A stretch of DNA of 64,000 bases from Nesterenkonia halotolerans. Its GTDB lineage: Bacteria > Actinomycetota > Actinomycetes > Actinomycetales > Micrococcaceae. A model generated the notes under the pieces. It ran no database searches, had not been told where the DNA came from, and was given only the letters and a program-made list of their open reading frames with translations. A program made the translations under genes and the position numbers. Position 1 is the stretch's first letter, and each line of letters starts with the position of its first letter. Positions 1 to 7,810 of this stretch are shown piece by piece. The DNA is taken from NCBI RefSeq assembly GCF_014874065.1, contig NZ_JADBEE010000001.1:2046001-2110000 (forward strand), given 5' to 3'.

Positions 1-1
1 G

Positions 2-292
2 GACAACGTCGCCCGGCTCGACCTGGGCCTGATCGCCTTCGGCATCGCGTTCATCGCCACGCTGCTGGTCATCTCGATGCTGCACCTGGCCTCGCGGGAG
101 AACCCGGAGCACCTCTCGGAGGGATCCGGCGTCAACCGCAACTCCGAAGAGCTCTACCGCCAACAGGTGGCGAAGCGTCGCGAGGAGGCTCGCCGCAAGC
201 GAGCCGAGGAAGCGGCCCAGGCCCGGCGGGACGCCGGGGAGCCCGAGGACGGCGATGAGCCGACCTACGGGCGCCGCGACGACCGCCGCTGA
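2..292 (+). CDS. C-terminal fragment of an unidentified membrane protein
   Basis: The reading frame is open from base 2 and stops at TGA 290-292, so the start lies outside the window. The visible 96 residues begin with one hydrophobic span (about residues 8-28, rich in Ile, Leu, Ala and Phe). A strongly charged tail of about 65 residues follows, rich in Arg, Glu and Ala (EEARRKRAEEAAQ), which probably forms a helical cytoplasmic extension. I do not recognise a family from this piece. It could be the last span of a transporter or of any polytopic protein. No clear terminator follows; a 6-base inverted repeat (CGTCAC/GTGACG) near 330-356 is weak. Confidence 0.6.
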   Translation, partial: DNVARLDLGLIAFGIAFIATLLVISMLHLASRENPEHLSEGSGVNRNSEELYRQQVAKRREEARRKRAEEAAQARRDAGEPEDGDEPTYGRRDDRR

Positions 293-398
293 CCTGTCCC
301 TGAGCTTCGCGATCCCGAACTGATCAGCACGTCACAGCCTCCTGTTTTCCGTGACGGTCTTCCAGTCCTGCTGAGCGCAGAAGCTGCCTCCAGGGCGA

Positions 399-1211
399 TT
401 ATTTCTTCTTCTTTCCCTTCTTGGACTTCTTGCCCGACTTCTTGTTCCGCTTCTCCATCAGCTCATCGCGCATCCGCTCCCTGAACTCCTTGGCGGCAGT
501 GGCCGACTGAGAGGTGGGTTCCTGGATCTGCGCAGCCTTTTCGGCGGCGCTGGGTTTGACCAGGCGGGGATCGGTCGCCAGATCTGCCTCGGCAGGATGT
601 GCCGGCCGGGTGGCCGTGGCCTGGCGAGGTGACGGGGCTTTGCGGTGTGCTGCCTGGCGTGCACGGTAGGCCCGCACGTGCGCCCGGTTCGCGCAGTTTC
701 CGAAGTCGCAGAACAGCCGCGACCTGTTGCGGGTGAGATCGATGATGATCGCATCACAGCTCTCCCCCTTACAGGTGCGCATCCTTGCGGTCTCATCGCG
801 CACCACCAGGTGCTGGATGGCGGTCGCGATGCTCGCGGTCATCACATCGGCGAGATCGGTGGAGGCCGGAACAGGCTCTGCACGGTGTCCTCCGTCGGAG
901 CTGCGGCTCACCTTCAGGCCCACACCGCGCAGGAGCTGGTTCAGCAGCTCCACCGGTGCCTCCGTCTCGATGGGAGCAGCGCCCCAGATCTCTCGGACCT
1001 TGTCCCTGAGCTCCACCACGCTGCTGAGCTGTGCCCGATCAGCGTTCGACGATGGCCAGCGGATCTCCGCGTCGCGTTGGTTCAGATATTCCTTGAGCTG
1101 CGCCACCGTGGTGAGCTGATCCGGACTGTGCGTGGCGCTGCGCAGACCGGCGGTGGTATTCACCAGGTCTGCCGCCGCCACGAGGGTCCGGTCGGTGTCA
1201 ACATCGAACAT
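399..1211 (-). CDS. ABATE/CGNR zinc-finger DNA-binding protein
   Basis: A predicted cytoplasmic transcriptional regulator of the actinobacterial CGNR zinc-finger family. The N-terminal about 130 residues match the helical ABATE region. Residues 145-185 carry the finger, with cysteines at about 147, 152, 168 and 173, and a variant CGNR motif reading GNCANRAHVRAYRAR. The tail after residue 190 is Ala/Pro/Thr-rich and ends in a run of lysines, which probably adds nonspecific nucleic-acid binding. An upstream in-frame ATG exists at 1238. I chose 1211 because AAGGAG lies 9 bases before it and the protein then begins at the conserved MFDVDTD...DLVNT segment. Family targets are largely unknown, and the neighbours do not suggest one. 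Confidence 0.85.
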   Translation of the reverse strand: MFDVDTDRTLVAAADLVNTTAGLRSATHSPDQLTTVAQLKEYLNQRDAEIRWPSSNADRAQLSSVVELRDKVREIWGAAPIETEAPVELLNQLLRGVGLKVSRSSDGGHRAEPVPASTDLADVMTASIATAIQHLVVRDETARMRTCKGESCDAIIIDLTRNRSRLFCDFGNCANRAHVRAYRARQAAHRKAPSPRQATATRPAHPAEADLATDPRLVKPSAAEKAAQIQEPTSQSATAAKEFRERMRDELMEKRNKKSGKKSKKGKKKK

Positions 1212-1345
1212 GCATCTCCTCTCCTTCTGTAGTAGCACCCGGCCGAGATTCGCGGCCTCGCGGCGGCAGGGGCTGGTGTGCGGCCAATCTTAGTCCCTGC
1301 CCCTCTGGGCTCAGGCGGCGGTCCGCGGGCTGGAAGGCTGACCCC

Positions 1346-1879
1346 TCAGGCGTCCTCGCTGAAGCGTCTCTGCAGCTTCTCCAGGGAGGCTCTGATGCCC
1401 GCGGCATTGCGCGGATAGACCCTGAGCAGGGTCAGTGCTCCTCGGGCCACGCGGTTCTGGGCGCGCGCGTCGTAGGACTCTGTCACCTGCGTGCGGCCCG
1501 GACTGCCTGCGACCGGGGCCATCTCCCAGCGCCAGCGGTGACCGGTGGGCTGGACCCACTCCAGCACCCCTGCCTGCTGCGCCGAGGGCTGCTGGGCCTG
1601 CAGGACCAGCAGCGGCAAGCGGTAGGGCACCCCGAAGACACGCATCGCCACGCTGAAGCGGTCCCCGGTCTTCAACTCTCGGGGGCCGACCGCGCGGGCC
1701 TGCACCGTGCCGGAGCCGTCGAGCTCGTGATGTCGCTGCGGATCCGAGATCAGCGCGAAGAGCTCCTCGGCTGGGGCGTTGACCTCCGCGGAATAGACCA
1801 CCAGGTGTTTCTCGGAGGCCAATCGATGAACCGGGGTGGTGGTGCCGGAGCCCGGCCGCCCGTTCTGCTGTGTACTCAT
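1346..1879 (-). CDS. SRPBCC-fold (polyketide cyclase/START-like) protein
   Basis: A 177-residue cytoplasmic protein with the helix-grip SRPBCC pattern. The strand VVYSAEVNAPAEELFALISDP starts at about residue 27. The LKTGDRFSVAMRVFGVPYRLP segment follows, then WRWEMAP and TQVTESYD strands and a long C-terminal helix. Such proteins bind small hydrophobic ligands, and many in Actinobacteria are uncharacterised polyketide-cyclase-like proteins. No signal peptide or membrane span is seen. It stands alone on the minus strand, divergent from the membrane protein at 1981 across a 101-base promoter region. Ligand and role cannot be stated. Confidence 0.8.
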   Translation of the reverse strand: MSTQQNGRPGSGTTTPVHRLASEKHLVVYSAEVNAPAEELFALISDPQRHHELDGSGTVQARAVGPRELKTGDRFSVAMRVFGVPYRLPLLVLQAQQPSAQQAGVLEWVQPTGHRWRWEMAPVAGSPGRTQVTESYDARAQNRVARGALTLLRVYPRNAAGIRASLEKLQRRFSEDA

Positions 1880-1980
1880 GCTCGGAAGTGTAGGACCTGA
1901 CCCCTATCGCCGCGCGTCCGTTGGCTGGGAGTTCACCGCACCAGCTTGCATGAATCATCCCCGAGGGTAAGGCTGGTGCA

Positions 1981-3252
1981 GTGATCAAGTCCCCTTCCTC
2001 CCACGGCATGGCGAGGCGTCTCGCCGCGCAGGCCGCTGTGGAGGAGGCTGCCCATCCGGTGGCGACACCTGCCGCGGGGGGCGCTGCGCAGGGGCAGTCG
2101 CAGGCGTCGTTGCAGGTCCTCATCGAGTCGCGTGCCATCTGGTGCGCGATCGGCGGCGCCGTGATCGGCCTGGGCGTCGGCTTCTTCGCCTTCACCGGGT
2201 CCCGTCCCCCGCTGGCGGGGGAGGACTCCATCCAGGTCTTCGGCTCGATCGTCGGCGGGGTGACGGCCGCCCTTGCCTTCCTGCTGGGATTCTCGCTGAA
2301 CACCAGGTTGGCGAACATCTGGCTCGGTGAGCGGCCCCGGATCCGACAGGTGATGGACACTGTCGCGCTGCTGGTGGTGCATGCCTCGATCGCCGTGATG
2401 GTCTCGCTCGGGCTGTTCCGGGTGTTCCAGCAGGCGTTCATCGGGCTCACCGTCGATCACATCGCTGGCTCGGTCCTGCTGGCGATCGTCGGGGGGATCT
2501 CGGGCTATTTCAGCTTCAACTCCGGCGCACGGATCAATGCCTTCACGCTCTCCACCCTGCTGGCCATGTTCATGGTCTCCGGGGTCCTGGTCTCGATGAT
2601 CTTTGCGGAGAACCCCTTCTGGTGGCACGTGATGTTCTCCGAGCTCGGAACGGGAGCGGCGGGACTGACCTCGTTCTGGACCTTCAACACCACGCTGGTG
2701 GTCTCCGGGACGATCATCACCACGCTGACCGCCTTCATCACCCGTGACCTGGAGGTCTGGTCCGAGTACATCACCACGACGCGCGCTGCGAAGCTGGAGC
2801 AGCGCCAGTCGGGGCAACGCCGATCGGACGGTCACCTGCCCTGGTGGGCTCGGCTGCGCGCGGCGTGGAGCCGGCACGTCTCGCGGCCCCGGATCGGCAT
2901 GATCCGCGCCGTGATGATCGGCATGGGCATCTCGCTGGCGGGGGTGGGCCTCGTCCCGATCAGCCTGCAGCACGATGTGCACGTGCTCTTCACGGCTGCC
3001 TTCGGCCTGTCCTTCCTGGTGCTGCTGGCAGGCATCCCCTATCTGTTGCCCGGCTTCCCCCGCACCTTCTACCTCATCAGCTACATCTCCGCGGCCGCGG
3101 TGATCTTCGCCGTCGCCCTCTGGGAACCGATCGGCTACTACAACCTCACCTCCCTGGAGCTCATCGGGGCCGCCGTGCTGTTCTCCTGGATGGTCGTGTT
3201 CATCCGCAACATCGCCGCCCTGGTGGCTCAGCTGCGGGGACCGCAGCTGTGA
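1981..3252 (+). CDS. Polytopic membrane protein of unknown function
   Basis: A 423-residue integral membrane protein with about ten hydrophobic spans. The first six lie between residues about 45 and 260. A charged loop at about 265-300 (EQRQSGQRRSDGH) separates them from the last four. The N-terminal 40 residues are hydrophilic and probably cytoplasmic. I do not recognise the family. The GTG start at 1981 has a GAGGGTAAGG stretch about 6-12 bases upstream. The stop TGA (3250-3252) overlaps the GTG start of the next gene (3249) in a GTGA junction. The flavoenzyme downstream is therefore translationally coupled, and the two probably share a membrane-associated role. Confidence 0.8.
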   Translation: MIKSPSSHGMARRLAAQAAVEEAAHPVATPAAGGAAQGQSQASLQVLIESRAIWCAIGGAVIGLGVGFFAFTGSRPPLAGEDSIQVFGSIVGGVTAALAFLLGFSLNTRLANIWLGERPRIRQVMDTVALLVVHASIAVMVSLGLFRVFQQAFIGLTVDHIAGSVLLAIVGGISGYFSFNSGARINAFTLSTLLAMFMVSGVLVSMIFAENPFWWHVMFSELGTGAAGLTSFWTFNTTLVVSGTIITTLTAFITRDLEVWSEYITTTRAAKLEQRQSGQRRSDGHLPWWARLRAAWSRHVSRPRIGMIRAVMIGMGISLAGVGLVPISLQHDVHVLFTAAFGLSFLVLLAGIPYLLPGFPRTFYLISYISAAAVIFAVALWEPIGYYNLTSLELIGAAVLFSWMVVFIRNIAALVAQLRGPQL

Positions 3253-4844
3253 CGCGCCGCGCCGCCGTCGTCGGCTCCGGCCCCAACGGGCTCACCGCCG
3301 CCGCCCTGCTGGCCCAGGCCGGTTGGGAGGTCACCGTCTTCGAAGCCGGGGAACAGCCGGGCGGCGCGCTGCGCTCGGCGGAGCTGTTCGCCGGAGAGCT
3401 GAGCCGCGGGAGGCAGGGCGCGGGAATGCCTGGCGCCGAGGGGGTCATCAGTGACCTGGGTGCCAGCGTCTTCCCCTTCGGCCCTCCGCCGGTGCCCGGA
3501 CTTCAGCGCCATGGCCTGGAGTACGTCCACCCCGAGATTCCGGCGGCCCACGGGCTCGACGACGGCGCCCCGCCCGCGCTGCTGCGCTCCTCCGTCGCCG
3601 CGACCGCCGCCGGACTCGGTGCGGACGCCACTGCCTGGACGCGTCTCTTCGAGCCGATCGTCCGGGACTGGGAGCGCACGCTCCGGGCAGGGCTCACCCC
3701 GGTGACCGCGCCGCTGAGCAATCTGGACGCAGACACACCGCTGGAGCGGATCCAGTCGCTGCTGCAGATCGGCACCCGCGGGGCCTGGCCCTCCACCTGG
3801 TTGCAGCGGATCTTCACCGAGGAGCCTGCTCGAGCACTCTTCGCCGGCGTCGCCGGCCACGCCACCACCGACCTGCGAGGCCCGCTGACCTCCGCGTTCG
3901 GCCTGCTGCTCGGCGGGGCCGCCCAGGCCACCGGGTGGCCGGTGGCGCGCGGCGGCTCAGGCGAGGTGGTCCGTGCCCTGGTTCAGGAGCTGCAGGCCCA
4001 CGGAGGGAAGCTGGTCACCGGCCGGCGCATCGAGGGCCTGGAGGACCTCCGTGCTGCGGGGAAGGAGGCTCGCGGTGCCGCCGGCGGCCGCGCTCTGCCT
4101 GACTTCGACGCCGTGCTGCTGGACATCACTCCCCGGCAGCTGCGTCGCTTCGGCGGACTGCGCCTGCCGCGCGGATACTCCCGCGCACTGAGCCGCTGGG
4201 ACTACGGGACCGGCATCGTGAAGATCGACTACCTGCTCGAGGGACCCATCCCCTGGCGACATGAGCAGATGGCCCAGTCGGGCACCGTGCATCTGGGCGG
4301 CGGAGCAGCGCAGATCGCGGCCTCTGAGGCGGCGGCCGTGCGGGGCACGCTGCCCGGCAGACCCTATGTGCTGCTGACCCAGCCCAGCGTGGCGGATCCC
4401 ACCCGGACCCCCGACGAGCGCACGGTGGCCTGGGCGTACGCCCATGTCCCGCTTGGACTCTCCGGCAGCGCCGTGACGCGTGCGGCGATGATGATCGAGG
4501 CCGAGATCGAGGCGCAGGCCCCTGGGTTCGGCGCCGGTGTGCTGGCGCGGAAGCTCTGGAGCCCGGCGGACCTGCAGGAGTGGAATCCGAATCTGGTCGG
4601 CGGCTCCATCAGCGCCGGGGGACCGACGCTGCGTCAGTTCCTGGCCCGGCCTGCGCTGAAACCGGACCCGTACCGGGTGCCTCATGCTGGCGACGAGGCC
4701 CCCGGGACGCCCGAGGGGCTCTCTGCTGAGGCATCTGCGGCCGGGATCTACCTGTGCTCCGCCTCCACCCCTCCGGGCGGGGGCGCTCACGGCATGGCGG
4801 GCTTCCACGCCGCACGCTCTGTCCTGCGCCGACACTCGGGCTAG
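3249..4844 (+). CDS. Phytoene desaturase-like NAD(P)/FAD-dependent oxidoreductase
   Basis: A 531-residue flavoenzyme of the COG1233 family (phytoene desaturase, carotenoid isomerase and relatives). The Rossmann motif begins at about residue 8 (GSGPNGLTAAALLAQAGW, ending in acidic VFEAGEQPGGA), and the family C-terminal motif GGGAHGMAGFHAARSVL sits close to the end. No phytoene synthase or other carotenoid gene is near, so a carotenoid substrate is not supported. Members outside carotenoid operons are mostly annotated only as NAD(P)/FAD-dependent oxidoreductases. A much longer frame runs back to 2844, but it overlaps the membrane protein; the GTG at 3249 places the dinucleotide motif at the N-terminus as the family requires. 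Confidence 0.88.
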   Translation: MTRRAAVVGSGPNGLTAAALLAQAGWEVTVFEAGEQPGGALRSAELFAGELSRGRQGAGMPGAEGVISDLGASVFPFGPPPVPGLQRHGLEYVHPEIPAAHGLDDGAPPALLRSSVAATAAGLGADATAWTRLFEPIVRDWERTLRAGLTPVTAPLSNLDADTPLERIQSLLQIGTRGAWPSTWLQRIFTEEPARALFAGVAGHATTDLRGPLTSAFGLLLGGAAQATGWPVARGGSGEVVRALVQELQAHGGKLVTGRRIEGLEDLRAAGKEARGAAGGRALPDFDAVLLDITPRQLRRFGGLRLPRGYSRALSRWDYGTGIVKIDYLLEGPIPWRHEQMAQSGTVHLGGGAAQIAASEAAAVRGTLPGRPYVLLTQPSVADPTRTPDERTVAWAYAHVPLGLSGSAVTRAAMMIEAEIEAQAPGFGAGVLARKLWSPADLQEWNPNLVGGSISAGGPTLRQFLARPALKPDPYRVPHAGDEAPGTPEGLSAEASAAGIYLCSASTPPGGGAHGMAGFHAARSVLRRHSG

Positions 4845-4860
4845 ACGCCGCCGACTCGGA

Positions 4861-5568
4861 TCAGACGCCGCCGACGGCGAGGAACCCTGCCACCACCAGC
4901 ATGATCGAGCCGACCAGCAGGTCGAGCACCTGCCAGGTGCGCGGCCGGTTCAGCCACTTGGACAGCACAGCGCCACCCAGCGCCAGCGCGCTGAACCAGA
5001 CCACCGAGGCGATGACGGCGCCGATGGCGAAGAGCCACCGATCCGCTCCGAAGGTGTTCGCCATGGTTCCCAGCACCACCATCGTGTCCACCCACGCATG
5101 GGGGTTCAGGATGGACACGCTCAGGCCGGTGGCGGCGATCGAGGAGATCCGGGTGACCTGCACCTGCTGGGCGACCTTCAGACCGCCGGTCGCAGGGGAG
5201 CCGCCGCTCGCGGGGGAGGGGGAGCCGGCGTCGTCGTCGGAGTCCTGGCTGGAGAGCTCGACGTGGAGACCGGGCTTCATCGCCCGTCCTGCGCGATGCG
5301 CGGCGAGGAAGGAGCGGTAGGCGAACCAGGTCAGGTAGGCCACGCCGGCCCAGCGGAGGACCTCCATGAGCCAGGGCGCGTGATCCAGCACAGCACCGAC
5401 GCCGGCCGTGCCCAGCGCGATCAGGGCGATGTCCCCGACGACGCAGCAGGTCACCGCGAGCAGCACCCGGTCTCTGCGCAGTCCCTGCCGCAGCAGCCAG
5501 GCGCTCTGCGGGCCGATGGCGACGATGAGGGCCAAGCAGGTCAGGAGTCCGGTGAGCACGATGGTCAT
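4861..5568 (-). CDS. LysE/ArgO-type basic amino acid exporter
   Basis: A 235-residue inner-membrane exporter of the LysE family, which expels excess lysine and arginine. The N-terminal motif GPQSAWLLRQG (about residues 19-29) and the later NPHAWVDTMVVLG are characteristic, with about six spans. The loop after the third span carries an unusually long acidic, Ser/Gly-rich insert (about residues 105-135, including DSDDD). A start 14 codons upstream exists, but the ATG at 5568 gives the conserved hydrophobic N-terminus. It is divergent from an ArgP/LysG-type LysR gene, the classic arrangement in Corynebacterium (lysE-lysG). The stop lies 16 bases from the convergent flavoenzyme gene. Confidence 0.9.
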   Translation of the reverse strand: MTIVLTGLLTCLALIVAIGPQSAWLLRQGLRRDRVLLAVTCCVVGDIALIALGTAGVGAVLDHAPWLMEVLRWAGVAYLTWFAYRSFLAAHRAGRAMKPGLHVELSSQDSDDDAGSPSPASGGSPATGGLKVAQQVQVTRISSIAATGLSVSILNPHAWVDTMVVLGTMANTFGADRWLFAIGAVIASVVWFSALALGGAVLSKWLNRPRTWQVLDLLVGSIMLVVAGFLAVGGV

Positions 5569-5614
5569 GAGTCCATCCTGGGGGTCCGGGTGGCATCCGC
5601 ACCAGCTCAATACC

Positions 5615-5643
5615 CTTCAGTATCTGAAGCATTGCTTCAGATA
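5615..5643. promoter_or_regulatory. LysG-type operator with three alternating half-sites
   Basis: Three copies of one 6-base half-site alternate in orientation: CTTCAG (5615-5620), CTGAAG (5624-5629) and CTTCAG (5635-5640). Adjacent pairs form two overlapping dyads, CTTCAG-TAT-CTGAAG and the longer TATCTGAAGC-ATT-GCTTCAGATA. The site is 20 bases before the regulator start and about 50 before the exporter start, as expected for a LysR activator that also represses itself. That it binds the adjacent regulator is inference. Confidence 0.7.
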
Positions 5644-5662
5644 GTGCTTTAGGCTGAGGCCT

Positions 5663-6556
5663 ATGAATACAGACCATCTGCGGGCCTTCGTCGTCGCGGT
5701 GGACGAGGGGACCTTCGAGGCGGCCGCCGCACTGCTGCAGATCTCGGGCTCCGCCTTCTCTCAGCGCATCAAAGCCCTGGAGCGGGAGGTCGGCCATGTG
5801 CTGGTGACCCGCACGGTGCCGGTCATGACCACGGAGTCCGGCGCGGAGCTGCTGCGGATCGCCCGGCAGACCGTCACGCTCGAGGATGAGGCGCGGCGCA
5901 GTCTCGGGTTTCATCGGATTCCAGGCCAGGCCGCCCCCACGGTGACGCTCTCGGTGGCGGTCAACGCCGACTCGCTGGCGAGCTGGTTCCTCCGCGTGCT
6001 CCAGGAGGCCGCGACCTGGGACGACTTCGAGCTGCATCTCTACGCGGAGGACCAGGAGCACACCCATGAGCTGCTGCGCAACGGCACCGTGGCGGCGGCG
6101 GTGGCCGAGAATCCCACGCCGGTCTCCGGGTGCCGCTCCACGGTGCTGGGGACCATGCGCTACTGGCCCGTGGCCAGCACCGAGCTCCTGGATCGACATC
6201 GCGGCACCGATGGGGCTGTGGACTGGGAGCGGGTCCCGCTGGTGGAATTCGGCATCAGGGACTCCCTGCAGCGCGCGGGGCTGCGCCGTCTGGGCGTCGC
6301 CGGGACCCCGACCACCCACATGGTGCCCTCGGTCGAGGCGTATAACGCGGCGGTGGGCTTCGGTCTGGGCTGGGGGATGATCCCCGAGGGGATGATGCCT
6401 CCCGGGGTCATGGAGGGCACGCATCGGGACCTCGCGATCGTCGGTGAGATCGGACCGCAGGAGACCACGCTGCACTGGCAGCACTGGTCCAGCACGATCG
6501 CCGTCATGGATCGGCTCACCCAGGCCGTGCGTCGGGCGGGGGCCCGCATGCGTTGA
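5663..6556 (+). CDS. LysR-family regulator, ArgP/LysG type
   Basis: A 297-residue LysR-type regulator. The winged helix occupies residues 1-60 (DHLRAFVVAVDEGTFEAAAALLQISGSAFSQRIKALE), with the SGSAFSQRIK recognition helix that distinguishes ArgP/LysG/IciA proteins. The effector domain follows from about residue 90. It sits back to back with the LysE exporter, so the expected role is to activate export when intracellular lysine or arginine is high. The operator between them supports this. The specificity for lysine or arginine cannot be read from the sequence. Confidence 0.9.
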   Translation: MNTDHLRAFVVAVDEGTFEAAAALLQISGSAFSQRIKALEREVGHVLVTRTVPVMTTESGAELLRIARQTVTLEDEARRSLGFHRIPGQAAPTVTLSVAVNADSLASWFLRVLQEAATWDDFELHLYAEDQEHTHELLRNGTVAAAVAENPTPVSGCRSTVLGTMRYWPVASTELLDRHRGTDGAVDWERVPLVEFGIRDSLQRAGLRRLGVAGTPTTHMVPSVEAYNAAVGFGLGWGMIPEGMMPPGVMEGTHRDLAIVGEIGPQETTLHWQHWSSTIAVMDRLTQAVRRAGARMR

Positions 6557-6642
6557 GGGCGGGGGCCCGGCGCCACTGACGACGGGGGCTCGCGTGCGGC
6601 GAGTCTCACAATCTATTTCAAATTTTGAGGAATGGAGCGCTC

Positions 6643-7737
6643 ATGGCTGGCGTTGTACCAGCCATGACCATCAGCACAGAGCGCCACAGCGACCAGTTCG
6701 AACTCGGCCTGCACACCTTCGGGGACGTCACCAAGACCCTCGACGGCGAGCAGGACGTCCCGCAGCCCCAGGTGCTGCGCAATGTCCTGGCAGAGGCCAA
6801 GATGGCCGACGCCTCCGGAGTCGATGTGATCGGCATCGGCGAGCACCACCGTGCCGACTATTCGATCTCGGCACCCGACGTGGTGCTCTCCGCCATCGGC
6901 GCCGCGACCGAGCGGATCAAGCTCACCTCCGCCGTGACCGTGCTCTCCTCCGATGACCCGGTGCGCGTATACCAGCGCTTCGCCACCATCGATGGACTCA
7001 CCGGCGGCCGCGCCGAGGTCTCGCTGGGCCGCGGCTCCTTCATCGAGTCCTACCCGCTCTTCGGCTACGACCTCTCCGACTACGAGCAGCTCTTCGAGGA
7101 GAAGGTCGACCTCTTCACCAAGCTGCGCAGCGAGGGTCCCGTCAGCTGGCAGGGCAAGACCCGTGGCCGTCTCCAGAATCAGGAGATCTACCCCAAGACC
7201 GATCACGAGCACGGACTGCCCACCTGGATCGCCGTCGGTGGCACGCCGAACTCCGTGGTCCGGGCTGCGCGCTATGGGGCGGGGCTTGAGCTCGCCATCA
7301 TCGGTGGTGCTCCCGAGCGCTTCCGCCCGCTGGCGCAGCTCTACCAGAAGGCACTCGATGAGTTTGCTCACACCGGCAACCGGCGTGTGGCAGTCCATTC
7401 CCACGGCTTCGTGGCCCCCACGGACCAGGAAGCACTCGATGTGTTCTACCCGTCCTGGGCCGAGTCGATGGCCAAGCTGGGCCGCGAGCGCGGATGGGGC
7501 AACGGCCATCCCAGCCGAGCCCAGTTCGAGCAGGAGGTCCACCAGGGCGCCCTCTATGTGGGCTCCCCGGAGACGGTGGCGAAGAAGATCGTGCGCACCC
7601 AGAAGCTGCTGGGCAACAGCCGCTTCGGCATGAAGTACGGCAACGGCAGCCTGGCGCACGAACATATGCTCAGCGCCGTCGAGCTCTATGGCACGCAGGT
7701 CAAGCCGCTGGTGCTGGACATGCTCAGCGACTCCTGA
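6643..7737 (+). CDS. Luciferase-like (LLM class) flavin-dependent oxidoreductase
   Basis: A 364-residue cytoplasmic flavin-dependent monooxygenase of the bacterial luciferase TIM-barrel family. Diagnostic stretches are VIGIGEHHRADYSISAP, the TSAVTVLSSDDPVRVYQRFATIDGLTGGRAEVSLGRGS segment (flavin-binding region) and PTWIAVGGTPNSVVRAA. Substrate is unknown; members oxidise aldehydes, alkanesulfonates or xenobiotics. I chose ATG 6643 because GGAG lies 5 bases upstream; ATG 6664 is an alternative and would start closer to the conserved sequence. A TATTTCAA half-site (6614-6621) resembles the palindrome at 16420-16437. A strong hairpin follows the stop. Confidence 0.9.
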   Translation: MAGVVPAMTISTERHSDQFELGLHTFGDVTKTLDGEQDVPQPQVLRNVLAEAKMADASGVDVIGIGEHHRADYSISAPDVVLSAIGAATERIKLTSAVTVLSSDDPVRVYQRFATIDGLTGGRAEVSLGRGSFIESYPLFGYDLSDYEQLFEEKVDLFTKLRSEGPVSWQGKTRGRLQNQEIYPKTDHEHGLPTWIAVGGTPNSVVRAARYGAGLELAIIGGAPERFRPLAQLYQKALDEFAHTGNRRVAVHSHGFVAPTDQEALDVFYPSWAESMAKLGRERGWGNGHPSRAQFEQEVHQGALYVGSPETVAKKIVRTQKLLGNSRFGMKYGNGSLAHEHMLSAVELYGTQVKPLVLDMLSDS

Positions 7738-7752
7738 GCCCCGTCTGAGCGT

Positions 7753-7777
7753 GCCCGTCGCCCCTGGGGCGGCGGGC
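7753..7777 (+). terminator. GC-rich hairpin terminator
   Basis: Arms 7753-7764 and 7766-7777 (GCCCGTCGCCCC / GGGGCGGCGGGC) pair over 12 positions with a single T-G wobble around a one-base centre. It lies 16 bases after the luciferase-like gene. There is no U tract, which is common in high-GC actinobacteria. Confidence 0.6.
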
Positions 7778-7810
7778 ATTGCGCTGTGCGGGACCGGTAA
7801 TGTTGTCCGT

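Noticed and set aside
3249..4844. Carotenoid biosynthesis gene reading of the flavoenzyme
   Set aside because: No crtB, crtE or crtY-like gene is adjacent, and COG1233 members outside such clusters have other roles.
4843..4875. Direct repeat AGACGCCGCCGAC at 4843-4855 and 4863-4875
   Set aside because: It covers the two convergent stop codons and the 20-base spacing is close to a coincidence of GC-rich codons. No copy elsewhere was noticed, so I do not treat it as an element.
4841..6484. A minus-strand frame of 547 residues spanning the LysE and LysR genes
   Set aside because: It crosses two well-supported genes and a promoter and has no motif; the LysE and LysR calls explain the DNA.
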